From a virus, in IMG/VR virus record IMGVR_UViG_3300020159_003307, positions 1 to 27,414 of that record: 27,414 nucleotides of DNA. The stretch is one strand, 5' to 3'. The notes below the pieces were generated by a model. That model did no database searches and was not told the origin of the DNA. It saw only the letters and a program-made list of their open reading frames with translations. Positions 1 to 7,703 of the stretch are shown in pieces (the first letter of the stretch is position 1; the number at the start of each line of letters is the position of its first letter). The position numbers were made by a program, and so were the translations under genes.

Positions 1-1
1 A

Positions 2-388
2 GCAGCAGCTGCTAATACAGCACAGCAAGACGGAACTACAGCATTTACAGCAATTAATTACAACTCTGTTGCTAAGCAAGTTGCAGCAACAACTGGAAAT
101 ATTGTAACCGCTGCAGCAACAACTGCTATCTCATGGGCAGCAGCAGATTACCGAAGCGCTAAGCTTGTAATTAAAGCAAAAAATGGTAGCCACACCCAGG
201 TATCAGACTTAGTAGTTACACTTGATACTTCTAACAACGTAGCAGTTTCTGAATATGGAATTACATATTCAAACGGAACAGAGTTAGCTGCAATAACTGC
301 AGATTATTCTGGCTCAGATGTAAGAATTCGAGTAACACCAGCAAACAATAACACTGAAGTTGTTGTAGTTGGAACATTAATTAAATAA
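2..388 (+). CDS. C-terminal end of a virion structural (tail/fibre) protein, truncated by the window edge
   Basis: An open frame enters from the left edge and ends with TAA at 386-388, giving 128 visible residues with no start in the window. The sequence is Ala/Thr/Asn-rich and strongly beta-like. It contains a segment reading roughly YRSAKLVIKAKNGSHTQ, then a Ser/Thr/Val-rich strand pattern and a terminal VVVGTLIK. This layout resembles C-terminal beta domains of large phage virion structural proteins, including those of cyanophages; that comparison is from memory. The position directly before three fibre genes supports a tail or fibre role. The full length and N-terminal domains cannot be judged. 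Confidence 0.6.
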   Translation, partial: AAAANTAQQDGTTAFTAINYNSVAKQVAATTGNIVTAAATTAISWAAADYRSAKLVIKAKNGSHTQVSDLVVTLDTSNNVAVSEYGITYSNGTELAAITADYSGSDVRIRVTPANNNTEVVVVGTLIK

Positions 389-403
389 TTAAATAAAAGG
401 CCA

Positions 404-424
404 GGGGAGAGCCTGAATCTCCCC
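404..424 (+). other. Perfect 7-bp hairpin between two structural genes
   Basis: GGGGAGA (404-410) and TCTCCCC (418-424) are exact reverse complements around a 7-base loop. The bases after it are A-rich (ACAAAAAAC) rather than T-rich, so it does not look like a standard intrinsic terminator on the + strand. It may be an mRNA processing or stability element, or a weak terminator. Confidence 0.4.
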
Positions 425-456
425 ACAAAAAACAATTAGGGGATATGTGAACTTAA

Positions 457-813
457 ATGGCAACAACAGATAAAAACTTTAGAGTAAAAAACGGGTTAAA
501 TGTAGCAGGAAACGCTACCTTTGACTCTAACGTTGTATTAGGCGATACACCCCTTAGATTTGACACAACAACAAATAAGCTACAGATTCAGTTAAATGGA
601 ACTTGGAGCCCAATCGCATTTGTGTCGGACATTCCAGATAGTCAAACAGAAATAGGCTTTATGGACATTGGACTAGCTATAGATTATAATGGTCTTCCAG
701 TCTATACAGTTCAAGCAAACGGAGTAAGTACAACAGCAACTAAATTCGCAGACGGTGGTGGCCCAGATACTTCATTATATGGGATAACATTTGATTCTGG
801 AGTTATAGTTTAA
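457..813 (+). CDS. Small tail fibre / virion protein
   Basis: A 118-residue protein. Its N-terminal half (KNFRVKNGLNVAGNATF, then a VVLGDTPLRFD segment and LNGTWSPIAF) matches a short beta-strand pattern common in fibre and virion proteins of marine and freshwater phages, often seen as a repeat in longer fibres. Here it stands alone. The second half is Gly/Asp/Thr-rich without a recognisable motif. A purine-rich AGGGGA at 437-442 could serve as SD but is 14 bases from the ATG, longer than usual. It lies between the truncated structural protein and the large fibre, so a fibre accessory role is likely. Confidence 0.6.
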   Translation: MATTDKNFRVKNGLNVAGNATFDSNVVLGDTPLRFDTTTNKLQIQLNGTWSPIAFVSDIPDSQTEIGFMDIGLAIDYNGLPVYTVQANGVSTTATKFADGGGPDTSLYGITFDSGVIV

Positions 814-823
814 CAAAAATAAA

Positions 824-832
824 TGCTATAAT
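824..832 (+). promoter_or_regulatory. Extended -10 promoter before the main fibre gene
   Basis: TGCTATAAT: a perfect TATAAT (827-832) with the upstream TGn of extended -10 promoters. No good -35 is visible. Initiation would be near 838-840, just before the SD AAGGGG (841-846) of the fibre gene at 855. The same 9-mer pattern recurs at 11708, 17946 and 21932. Confidence 0.6.
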
Positions 833-854
833 TAGCAAATAAGGGGTAATAAAT

Positions 855-3011
855 ATGTCAACAGTAAGAATTCAAGTAAGACGAGGAACAGCATCAGAAT
901 GGACCTCAGCAAATCCTACACTAGCTGCAGGTGAAATGGGTGTTGAAACAGACACCAGAAAAATTAAAGTTGGAACTGGAAGCACAGCATGGACTAGCCT
1001 TTCATACATCGCATCAGATGCACCAGGAATTACAGAAATTGCACAAGATGCAATTGACACAGCCCTTTCAATGGGATCAGGTCTTACAAAATCTTACAAC
1101 GATGCCACAAATACAATTTCTCTTAATATTGACTCATCAGTTGTAGCACTTAAATCTTATGTTGACAGTCAAGTAACTGGACTAGAAAACTCAACGGCTG
1201 CAGATTATGTATTGCTAGCAGACGTCGGAAATGCAGGCGGACCAGCAAAGCTAGATGTTGATGGCAACCTATTAGTTCCTAAATCAAGCATCATATTAGA
1301 AGGCGCAACTGCAAATGATTTTGAAACTACTCTTACAGTAGTAGACCCAACAGCAGACCGCACAATTACACTTCCAAATGCAACAGGAACTGTAGTTCTT
1401 CAAGATTCAACTGATACACTTACAAATAAGTCTATCTCATTAACTACAAACACAATTACAGGAACAAAGGCAGAGTTTAACTCAGCAATGTCAGATGCAG
1501 ATTTTGCATCCCTTGCTGGTAGTGAAACACTTACTAACAAGACTTTGACTTCTCCAATAATCTCATCTATTACTAATGGTGCTGCTACCCTAACTTTACC
1601 AACAAGCACAGGAACAGTAGCCCTTACATCTGATATTACATCAGCAGTTAATAATTTAGTAGATGCGGCACCAGGAGCATTAGACACACTTAATGAGCTT
1701 GCTGCAGCAATAGGAGATGACGCAAACTACGCATCAACTGTTACAGCAGCACTTGGAACCCTTACAACAGGTCTAGGAAACCTGGCTGCAGGAGGAGTAT
1801 CACACGCATCAGCTACAACAAACGTACATGGTATTGAAAACGCTGCAGACCTTGCTACAAAAACATATGCTGATACAGCAGAAGCAGACGCAAATACTTA
1901 TACAGATACAGCATTATCAACTGCAATGACTAGTCACAGCAATGACTCAACAAATATTCATGGCATTGTTGACACAGCAGATTTAATGTTAAAATCTGGT
2001 TCATCTATGACTGGAAATTTAACCTTGAACGGTGCTCCTTCATTTGATCTACAAGCATCTACTAAAAAGTATGTAGATGATACTATCAGTACCCACACAG
2101 CAGACACAACAAACGTACACGGAATTGCAGATACAGCAGAACTTGCAACAAAGTCATACGCTGATACAGCAGAAGCAGACGCTATTACAGCAGCAGGTAC
2201 AGCAGCAGATACAAAAATCTCAACTGCAGTAGCAGCACTTACAAAGTCTTCAGTAGGTCTTGCAAACGTAGACAATACATCTGATTCTAATAAGCCAGTT
2301 TCAACTGCTACTCAAACAGCGCTTGATGGCAAGGCATCTCTTTCAGGAGCAACATTTACTGGCTCCGTAGAAATTGATCAAAACTTAGTTGTAGATGGTG
2401 ACCTTACTGTAAACGGAACTTCCTTCAATGCCTCTTCAACATCAATCGTAATTGAAGATAATATGCTTCAGCTTGCTCATCAAAATGCAGCAAACACAGT
2501 TGACCTTGGTCTCGTAGTTGGATATAACGACGGAGCAGCAAAGCATTCAGGTTTAGTAAGAGACGTATCTGATGCTAAATGGAAATTGTTTAAAGGAGTA
2601 ACCACAGAACCTACTACAACAGTAGACTTCTCACAAGGATCACTAGATGATCTAGCGGTTAACAATGTAACAGCAGCAGGAGTAGTATTTTCAGATGGTA
2701 CACAAACAAAAATTGGTGTTCCATCCATAACAGCATTTGGAACAGAAATAACATCATCAGCAACACTTGCAGCAGGAGAAGAAGATAAATTTGTTCCATT
2801 AAATGGAGCAGTCGAAATTACTCTTCCTTCATCTGGATATGTAACTGGTCAGTCAATTGACTTTTACCAATCATCAGGAACTGGAGCATCATTTGCTTCA
2901 ACAAACAGTGTTGTTGGTACACCAGGATTAAAATTCAGAACAACAAATTCAGTTGTAACAGCAATGAAAACTCCAAGTGGTTGGTTAGTTTTCGGAGATC
3001 TTAAAGCTTAA
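855..3011 (+). CDS. Large tail fibre protein with Mtd-like N-terminal domain
   Basis: 718 residues. Residues 1-52 (RIQVRRGTASEW, then NPTLAAGEMGVETDT, then KVGTGSTAWTSL) match the N-terminal domain first named in the Bordetella phage tropism determinant (Mtd_N) and shared by many fibres, where it probably anchors the fibre. The central part carries repeats of the form TNVHGIxxAADLATKxYADTA near residues 321, 365 and 418. Next comes a classic fibre segment, SVGLANVDNTSDSNKPVS, near residue 475. The C-terminal third is Gly/Ser/Thr-rich beta structure. The SD AAGGGG (841-846) is 8 bases from the ATG. It is probably the main receptor-binding or host-contact fibre. I see no enzymatic motif. Confidence 0.85.
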   Translation: MSTVRIQVRRGTASEWTSANPTLAAGEMGVETDTRKIKVGTGSTAWTSLSYIASDAPGITEIAQDAIDTALSMGSGLTKSYNDATNTISLNIDSSVVALKSYVDSQVTGLENSTAADYVLLADVGNAGGPAKLDVDGNLLVPKSSIILEGATANDFETTLTVVDPTADRTITLPNATGTVVLQDSTDTLTNKSISLTTNTITGTKAEFNSAMSDADFASLAGSETLTNKTLTSPIISSITNGAATLTLPTSTGTVALTSDITSAVNNLVDAAPGALDTLNELAAAIGDDANYASTVTAALGTLTTGLGNLAAGGVSHASATTNVHGIENAADLATKTYADTAEADANTYTDTALSTAMTSHSNDSTNIHGIVDTADLMLKSGSSMTGNLTLNGAPSFDLQASTKKYVDDTISTHTADTTNVHGIADTAELATKSYADTAEADAITAAGTAADTKISTAVAALTKSSVGLANVDNTSDSNKPVSTATQTALDGKASLSGATFTGSVEIDQNLVVDGDLTVNGTSFNASSTSIVIEDNMLQLAHQNAANTVDLGLVVGYNDGAAKHSGLVRDVSDAKWKLFKGVTTEPTTTVDFSQGSLDDLAVNNVTAAGVVFSDGTQTKIGVPSITAFGTEITSSATLAAGEEDKFVPLNGAVEITLPSSGYVTGQSIDFYQSSGTGASFASTNSVVGTPGLKFRTTNSVVTAMKTPSGWLVFGDLKA
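1815..1891 (+). repeat. Copy 1 of a 77-bp intragenic fibre repeat
   Basis: Encodes TTNVHGIENAADLATKTYAD and the following TAEADA (residues 321-346 of the fibre). It is closely similar to 2106-2182, both 77 bases, with mostly third-position differences. A shorter related unit begins near 1947 (STNIHGIVDTADL). Confidence 0.75.
2106..2182 (+). repeat. Copy 2 of the 77-bp intragenic fibre repeat
   Basis: Encodes TTNVHGIADTAELATKSYAD and the following TAEADA (residues 418-443). It lies 291 bases (97 codons) after copy 1 and in the same frame, so recombination between copies would change fibre length without breaking the frame. Confidence 0.75.
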
Positions 3012-3035
3012 AGAAAATAATAGGGGAGAACATAT

Positions 3036-4325
3036 ATGTCAAAACAAGCAGGTAGAATGAGCCAGTCGGCTAATGACTTTTTAGAACCATTTAAGCCAAT
3101 CATTGGCACAGCAACAGATGTTGCAACAGGAAGAGCCTTTAATAATGGAGCAGCATCAGTTACATTTACAGATGCTCCAGACTCACCAGCAGCAACATCT
3201 TACACCGTAACTTCAACACCAGGATCTTTTACTGGAAGTGGAGCTTCTTCCCCAGTTACAGTAGAAGGACTTCAATCAGGAACCTCTTATACTTTTAAGG
3301 TCGTAGCATCTAACTCAGTAGGAAACTCACCAGAGTCAGATGCAAGCAATTCAATAGCAGCAACAACTGTTCCGCAAACACCTAGTGCGCCATCATTATC
3401 AAATAATGGGCAAGAGACAAATGCTGTCTCCTGGTCAGCCCCAGGCAGTAATGGCGGAAGCGAAATTACTGGATATGGGTTAATTGATCATGAAAATGAT
3501 GTTACGTCATACAACTCCAGTACATTCAGCGCCAACCTATCAGAAAATAGTAATGAAGTACAATGGGTAAAAGTAAGAGCTCAAAATGCTAATGGATTCT
3601 CAGAATACAGTAGCCAATCAAACTCAGTTACTACAACACCATTTAGCTTCAGCCCATTCGGATTTACTCCATTTGGATTCACTCCATTTGGATTTACACC
3701 ATTTGGATTTACACCATTTGGATTCACACCATTTGGCTTTACTCCAAAATCAGTTGGAGCAGAAACAGTTATTAAATCAAAGGTGCCAGAAGGATTAATT
3801 CTTGCACACAATTTAAGCGTTGGCGATGTTTTGTATTCTGCTAATATTGAGGGAATAGATGTTTCAAATACAGCAATAATAGAATATTTACAAAATTGGT
3901 CTGTCAATAGCGCAAACATATCCCCAGCCGAAACTACAATTGTTGCAATGGCAGCAAGAATTTCTGACGATGGAGCTATTGTAATTAATGGAAATAAATA
4001 TTCTTTACAACACTTTATTTTAATAAAAAGAGATGGACAGATTCAATTCCAACCAGCAGCAAATGTATTGGAAACAGATTTAATTTTTTCACCAAGCGAA
4101 AATGACTGGAAAGAAATCACAGACTATAAAGCAACTACACAAAAAGAGTTATTAATTTCTATAAATGTTGAACCTTATGACGTATTTTTTACAGATAACG
4201 CTTTAGTTCATGACTCTTATAATGCAGCATTAGATGAAAATGCATTGCTATCAAGCGATGAGACATTCTCAGATAAACTAGATGCAATGTATCAACAATG
4301 GAGAGATTCTCAAGACCAAGCCTAG
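3036..4325 (+). CDS. Fibronectin-III-like virion protein with a PFGFT repeat linker
   Basis: 429 residues. Residues about 45-110 and 115-200 look like two fibronectin type III domains: SGTSYTFKVVASNSVGNSPES is the typical strand F/G region of the first, and VQWVKVRAQNANGFSEYS closes the second. Residues 202-237 form a linker of one PFSFS followed by six exact PFGFT units and a final Pro. The remaining roughly 190 residues start with a segment typical of endosialidase-chaperone-free fibre ends (GLILAHNLSVGDVLYS) and end in an acidic helix-like tail. The SD AGGGGA (3022-3027) is 8 bases before the ATG. Such surface-exposed modules usually bind cell-surface polymers. The regular proline spacing may matter for the modifying enzymes encoded downstream (see findings). 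Confidence 0.8.
   Translation: MSKQAGRMSQSANDFLEPFKPIIGTATDVATGRAFNNGAASVTFTDAPDSPAATSYTVTSTPGSFTGSGASSPVTVEGLQSGTSYTFKVVASNSVGNSPESDASNSIAATTVPQTPSAPSLSNNGQETNAVSWSAPGSNGGSEITGYGLIDHENDVTSYNSSTFSANLSENSNEVQWVKVRAQNANGFSEYSSQSNSVTTTPFSFSPFGFTPFGFTPFGFTPFGFTPFGFTPFGFTPKSVGAETVIKSKVPEGLILAHNLSVGDVLYSANIEGIDVSNTAIIEYLQNWSVNSANISPAETTIVAMAARISDDGAIVINGNKYSLQHFILIKRDGQIQFQPAANVLETDLIFSPSENDWKEITDYKATTQKELLISINVEPYDVFFTDNALVHDSYNAALDENALLSSDETFSDKLDAMYQQWRDSQDQA
3639..3743 (+). repeat. Seven tandem 15-bp units encoding PFSFS + six PFGFT
   Basis: Each unit is CC-A-TT-T/C-GG-A/C-TT-T/C-AC-T/A, with synonymous changes between copies, starting at Pro codons 3639, 3654, 3669, 3684, 3699, 3714 and 3729 and followed by another Pro at 3744. 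The amino-acid sequence is exact in units 2-7 although the DNA differs, which suggests selection on the peptide. Confidence 0.95.
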
Positions 4326-4340
4326 CAGTCAGGAATTAAT

Positions 4341-4988
4341 TTGTTTAAAAAAGTAAAGAAATTACGTTTAATGGGAATTTCTGGAGTTAGGTATTTTAAA
4401 GGTAAGCCTGTACCTAAATTTAGAAGGTATCCACAGTACATAAAAGGTACTTGGGCACAATATACAGTGCTTACCGACAAATGGAATTCTCAAGCCATAG
4501 AATGTCTTTATAAAAATGATGATAATGAGTCTGGCACAATTGTTATGTCTTATTTTATTAACAACGATTACCCAGCATCTTGGGCTACAATAATTATAGA
4601 CGGATATGACAAAGATCACTATACTGCAATAACAGATAGGTTCTATACTAGCCCAATACATCGAAAGAAAAAGTACATAGAATCATTAGCTTTAATTGGA
4701 TATCCAATATGGTGTACATTTTTTAACATTTTACCAAGACTAGGCCCAGGCTATACACAAGGTACACAGGCTGTAGCATTAAGCGGATCTTCCCTCATAG
4801 CATCAGCAACTAAAAAAAGGTTTAATTTAAACAAAGATAAAATTGAAAAAATAGTTAAGGTTGGCATGACACCTGGGAAGCTTCCTGAAATAAATATGCC
4901 AGCAGAATTAGTTATATATAAAGATCCGATATTTCCAGCCTTGTTTCACTCTATGAGCATTTGGGAGCCAAATGATAAAAAATATTAA
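4341..4988 (+). CDS. Unknown 215-residue protein, first gene of the accessory cluster
   Basis: I do not recognise the family. The start is TTG, supported by AGGA (4331-4334) six bases upstream; the next in-frame ATG is 4371. The N-terminus is very basic (FKKVKKLRL), followed by a segment with several Trp/Tyr (KGTWAQYTV, then PASWATIIIDGYDKDHY) and a mainly hydrophobic middle (GYPIWCTFF). The alternation of strands and helices is vaguely like a small acyltransferase, but I see no acetyl-CoA loop, so no function is assigned. It follows the fibre gene by 15 bases and overlaps the next gene by 17, so it is probably co-transcribed with both. Confidence 0.75.
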   Translation: MFKKVKKLRLMGISGVRYFKGKPVPKFRRYPQYIKGTWAQYTVLTDKWNSQAIECLYKNDDNESGTIVMSYFINNDYPASWATIIIDGYDKDHYTAITDRFYTSPIHRKKKYIESLALIGYPIWCTFFNILPRLGPGYTQGTQAVALSGSSLIASATKKRFNLNKDKIEKIVKVGMTPGKLPEINMPAELVIYKDPIFPALFHSMSIWEPNDKKY

Positions 4989-5535
4989 TTCAATTAATAA
5001 TAATACTATGCTTTCCGAGTATAATAAAATGATCTCTCAGATGCACGAATATGTTTATAAATTCAATCCAGGAATTAAACTAGGATTTAAACCTAAAAAG
5101 GTTTCTTTAATTGATTATAAAACATTTAATTTTTTTGCAATGTACAATAAGAATATTCATATTTTGTACAAAGAAATATCTGATTTAACAAAAGAATATT
5201 GTATTCAAAGTGGAGTTAATTTTGAAAGAAATTATTTTTATTTACTAGGAAATATAATTAAAAAAGAAACTATTCCTCTAGATACATATGTAAATTTTGC
5301 TCCTAACTATAAAACTACATTTGTTGGTTTTTATGTTATAGATTGCAATAAAGATCAAATGTTTATAAATGATGAAAAAATTGATTTAATTCCTGGACAA
5401 TTAATATTTTTAGATTCATCATCAAAGATATTGTTTAAAACAATAAGTGATGGTTTAACAATGTTATCATTTAATATCTCTCCTTTAGAATATCTATATC
5501 GGCAGTACTATCAAAAATGGATTCCCCTAGCATGA
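4972..5535 (+). CDS. Degenerate 2OG-Fe(II)-oxygenase-like paralogue lacking metal ligands
   Basis: 187 residues. It aligns by eye with the proteins at 7704 and 8345: an IDYKTFNFF / NIHILYKEI segment near residues 47-70, a C-terminal SPLEYLY segment and a final KWIPLA (matching HWMPIC and KWIPFK). The HDH metal motif of the paralogues is replaced by IPLDTYVNF (101-109), and the distal GxPHAxG by SSSKILFK. The fold is probably kept but iron binding is not. It could be a structural or regulatory partner of the active paralogues, or a decaying copy, although the reading frame is intact. It overlaps its upstream gene by 17 bases. GGGAG (4963-4967) is a short-spaced SD. Confidence 0.65.
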   Translation: MIKNINSINNNTMLSEYNKMISQMHEYVYKFNPGIKLGFKPKKVSLIDYKTFNFFAMYNKNIHILYKEISDLTKEYCIQSGVNFERNYFYLLGNIIKKETIPLDTYVNFAPNYKTTFVGFYVIDCNKDQMFINDEKIDLIPGQLIFLDSSSKILFKTISDGLTMLSFNISPLEYLYRQYYQKWIPLA

Positions 5536-6251
5536 TTAAAATAGAATTTATTCCAAAATATAGGCTATATAAAAAAGCATTCCCAGAGCCAGTCAGTGTT
5601 TCGTCCAGTATACCAGAATGGTGGAAGCATCAAGAAAGTTATTTAAATAACGATCAAAATGTTCATAATGGAACAATGATGCTAACAATTAAAAAATGCC
5701 AATCTATATTCGATTCAATGACATTTGGATATTATTTAAAATGCCCAATGGATATATTTATAGATGCAACAGAAGATAAAATAAAAGTACAGGTAACATC
5801 TGAGATAATGGGAATGCAGAAAGAATATATTCTTTCAAGTCATTTAAAAGAGCAAATGGCCAAGTATCCCATCCCAGATTATTTTCACGAAGAAATTATT
5901 AGAATTCACCCAATGTGGTTAGTCAAAACAGAAGAAGGACACAGTTGTTTATTTACTTCTCCAATGCATGCAGAGGACTCCCCTATTAGATCTATCCCTG
6001 GAGTAATAGACACAGACGCTTACATGTCAGACGGATATTTATCTTTTTTTGTTAAAAAAGGATTTAAAGGAATAATTAAACAAGGTACTCCAATTATTCA
6101 AGTAATACCATTTAAAAGAGAAGACTGGGAAAGCTCAATAAGCGATGACAGGCAGTCAGATACTAAAATAAAAGAAAAAACTTTACAGGTTAGATCAGTA
6201 TTTCAAAATGGATATAGACTCAAATTTTGGAAAAAGAAAACATATAAATGA
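5532..6251 (+). CDS. DUF6065-like protein, copy A
   Basis: 239 residues from the chosen start. ATG 5532 forms an ATGA overlap with the upstream stop and begins MIKIEFIPKY, which lines up with ELIVKFTPGF of the paralogue at 6954; an ATG at 5517 would add five residues. Shared landmarks are IPEWWK (near 30), a Cys-containing KKCQSIFDSMTFGY (near 55-70), RIHPMWLVKT with EEGHSCLF, PGVIDTDAY, and IKQGTPIIQVIPFKREDW. The pattern fits the family I recall as DUF6065 in phages, whose function is unknown. The conserved His, Asp and Gly-Thr-Pro positions suggest a cupin-like barrel, but catalysis is not established. It overlaps the next gene by 4 bases. Confidence 0.7.
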   Translation: MIKIEFIPKYRLYKKAFPEPVSVSSSIPEWWKHQESYLNNDQNVHNGTMMLTIKKCQSIFDSMTFGYYLKCPMDIFIDATEDKIKVQVTSEIMGMQKEYILSSHLKEQMAKYPIPDYFHEEIIRIHPMWLVKTEEGHSCLFTSPMHAEDSPIRSIPGVIDTDAYMSDGYLSFFVKKGFKGIIKQGTPIIQVIPFKREDWESSISDDRQSDTKIKEKTLQVRSVFQNGYRLKFWKKKTYK

Positions 6252-6976
6252 TCAATAAGACAGTTAATAAAGTGCCATATGAAGCGGAATCGTGGTCTCT
6301 AATGTCAAAAATGACCTTTGAGCAAATATGTCATACCTCTAATTTATTTCCAAAATGGAAAGAATGGGAATATGTTAAATCTGATCCTGCCTATAAACAA
6401 TCAATTCTAAAACCAGTAAACATGTATGCCCATCATTTTTCTAACCCGCCAGAAATAATAAAGAATTCTAAAAATAGTTTAACAATTAGATATTATAGCT
6501 ACGGGGATATATTAATTCAAATAGCTGATCCGTTGCTAGGGCATAGGGGGGTATTCAAATCAAATCCAATTAATAGTTTTTTTTATGCAACCGATAAATG
6601 CTGGCTACGTCAATTTTACCCATCAGAAAATCAATATAATATTATAGATGAAAATGCAATTTCTAAAAGAATTTTTAAAATTTATATTCCTTGGTTTTTA
6701 GACATGGACATACAGTATTTAATTAAATGTAATATAGAAAATCCTTCACTAAAAATAATTGAAAAAAAAGATTCTTTTACAAAAACAGATGAAAATGTTA
6801 TAATAAAAGAAGCAAACTTTGTTGATTTTTATTTTACAAACTCTAAAAATCATATGGAAGACAATATTTGCGGGTTAATAAAAAGAGGTTCGTATTTATT
6901 TGATATAGAAATATATGCAGATAAAAAAACTATTAAAAAAATAATAAGGGAATATGAAAAAAGAATTAATAGTTAA
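6248..6976 (+). CDS. Unknown protein, possibly a remote DUF6065 relative
   Basis: 242 residues. ATG 6248 overlaps the previous stop as ATGA. Notable parts are a Trp/Lys-rich N-terminus (PKWKEWEYV), YAHHFSNPPEII near 60-72, IYIPWFLDMDI near 146-156 and a C-terminal block GLIKRGSYLFDIEIYAD. This block sits where the flanking paralogues have GIIKQGTPIIQVIP and GIIPKGTPLFQMIP, so all three may share a fold, but overall identity looks low and this link is inference. It is very AT-rich and overlaps the next gene by 23 bases. No catalytic motif is recognised. Confidence 0.65.
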   Translation: MINKTVNKVPYEAESWSLMSKMTFEQICHTSNLFPKWKEWEYVKSDPAYKQSILKPVNMYAHHFSNPPEIIKNSKNSLTIRYYSYGDILIQIADPLLGHRGVFKSNPINSFFYATDKCWLRQFYPSENQYNIIDENAISKRIFKIYIPWFLDMDIQYLIKCNIENPSLKIIEKKDSFTKTDENVIIKEANFVDFYFTNSKNHMEDNICGLIKRGSYLFDIEIYADKKTIKKIIREYEKRINS

Positions 6977-7703
6977 ATTTACACCAGGATTTTCAATTAA
7001 TCCCGATGACTTAAACAATGGACTAATTGTCGAGCCAGAAGAATCTAAAATTCATCTTCCAGATTGGTATAAAAAGCTTTCTAGATTTTATAAATCTAAT
7101 CACATTAGCAAGCTGCACCCAATTAATGATAGAGGAACCGATGGAAGCGCTGCTTCAACAAAATTATGCATGCCATTTTTTGACGCATTAACTTCTGGTT
7201 ACATGTATACCCTAGAATATGATTTACATGTAACTCAAGATAAAAACGGATTTCCAGTACTTTCCTGGGAAGGACACAACATGATAGTGGACAAAAGATT
7301 AATGATAGACGTCCCAGTCCCCACACAGCATCATCCATTACATTTTGGCTGGAAGGTAAACTGGTATTCGGAAACACCAAAAGGATATTCTTTATTAATA
7401 ACCCACCCATTAAATAGACACGATTTGCCATTTACCACCCTTAGCGGAATAATAGACTCCGATCTATGGCACACACCAGTATTTACATCCTTCTTCCTAA
7501 AAAGGAACTTTATTGGTATAATACCTAAAGGAACACCTCTGTTCCAAATGATTCCAATAAAAAGAGAAGAGTGGGCCTTGGAAATAGATTACTCAATTAA
7601 TGGAAAAGAAATAAATCAAATTAAAGATGAAAAAAGAAGGTCTTCAATCTATGCCTATTATAAAAATATAGTATGGCAACGTAAACAGTACAAGGGAAAA
7701 TAA
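6954..7703 (+). CDS. DUF6065-like protein, copy B
   Basis: 249 residues, clearly paralogous to the protein at 5532: LPDWYKKL (near 35), STKLCMPFFDALTSGYMY, VNWYSETPKGYSLLITHP, LSGIIDSDLW and IPKGTPLFQMIPIKREEW occur in the same order. The start lies inside the previous gene, with AAGGG (6946-6950) just before it. The next gene begins directly after its TAA. Function is unknown. Families of this kind occur beside 2OG-oxygenase-like genes in phages, as here; that general remark is from memory. Copies A and B differ mostly in the N-terminal half, so they may act on different partners. Confidence 0.75.
   Translation: MKKELIVKFTPGFSINPDDLNNGLIVEPEESKIHLPDWYKKLSRFYKSNHISKLHPINDRGTDGSAASTKLCMPFFDALTSGYMYTLEYDLHVTQDKNGFPVLSWEGHNMIVDKRLMIDVPVPTQHHPLHFGWKVNWYSETPKGYSLLITHPLNRHDLPFTTLSGIIDSDLWHTPVFTSFFLKRNFIGIIPKGTPLFQMIPIKREEWALEIDYSINGKEINQIKDEKRRSSIYAYYKNIVWQRKQYKGK

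Noticed and set aside
931-1146. An alternative + frame inside the large fibre
   Set aside because: The encoded Gln/Leu/His-rich peptide is an out-of-frame reading of the conserved Mtd-like N-terminus.
1815-2182. The fibre repeats as a CRISPR array or mobile element
   Set aside because: They are in-frame coding repeats within one fibre gene, only two full copies, with coding rather than spacer sequence between them.
3581-3919. A minus-strand open frame with NPNGV repeats
   Set aside because: It is the mirror of the PFGFT repeat in the fibre gene; the repeat looks regular because the + strand repeat is regular.
4341-4988. Calling the first cluster gene an N-acetyltransferase
   Set aside because: The strand-helix layout is only vaguely similar and no acetyl-CoA binding loop is visible.
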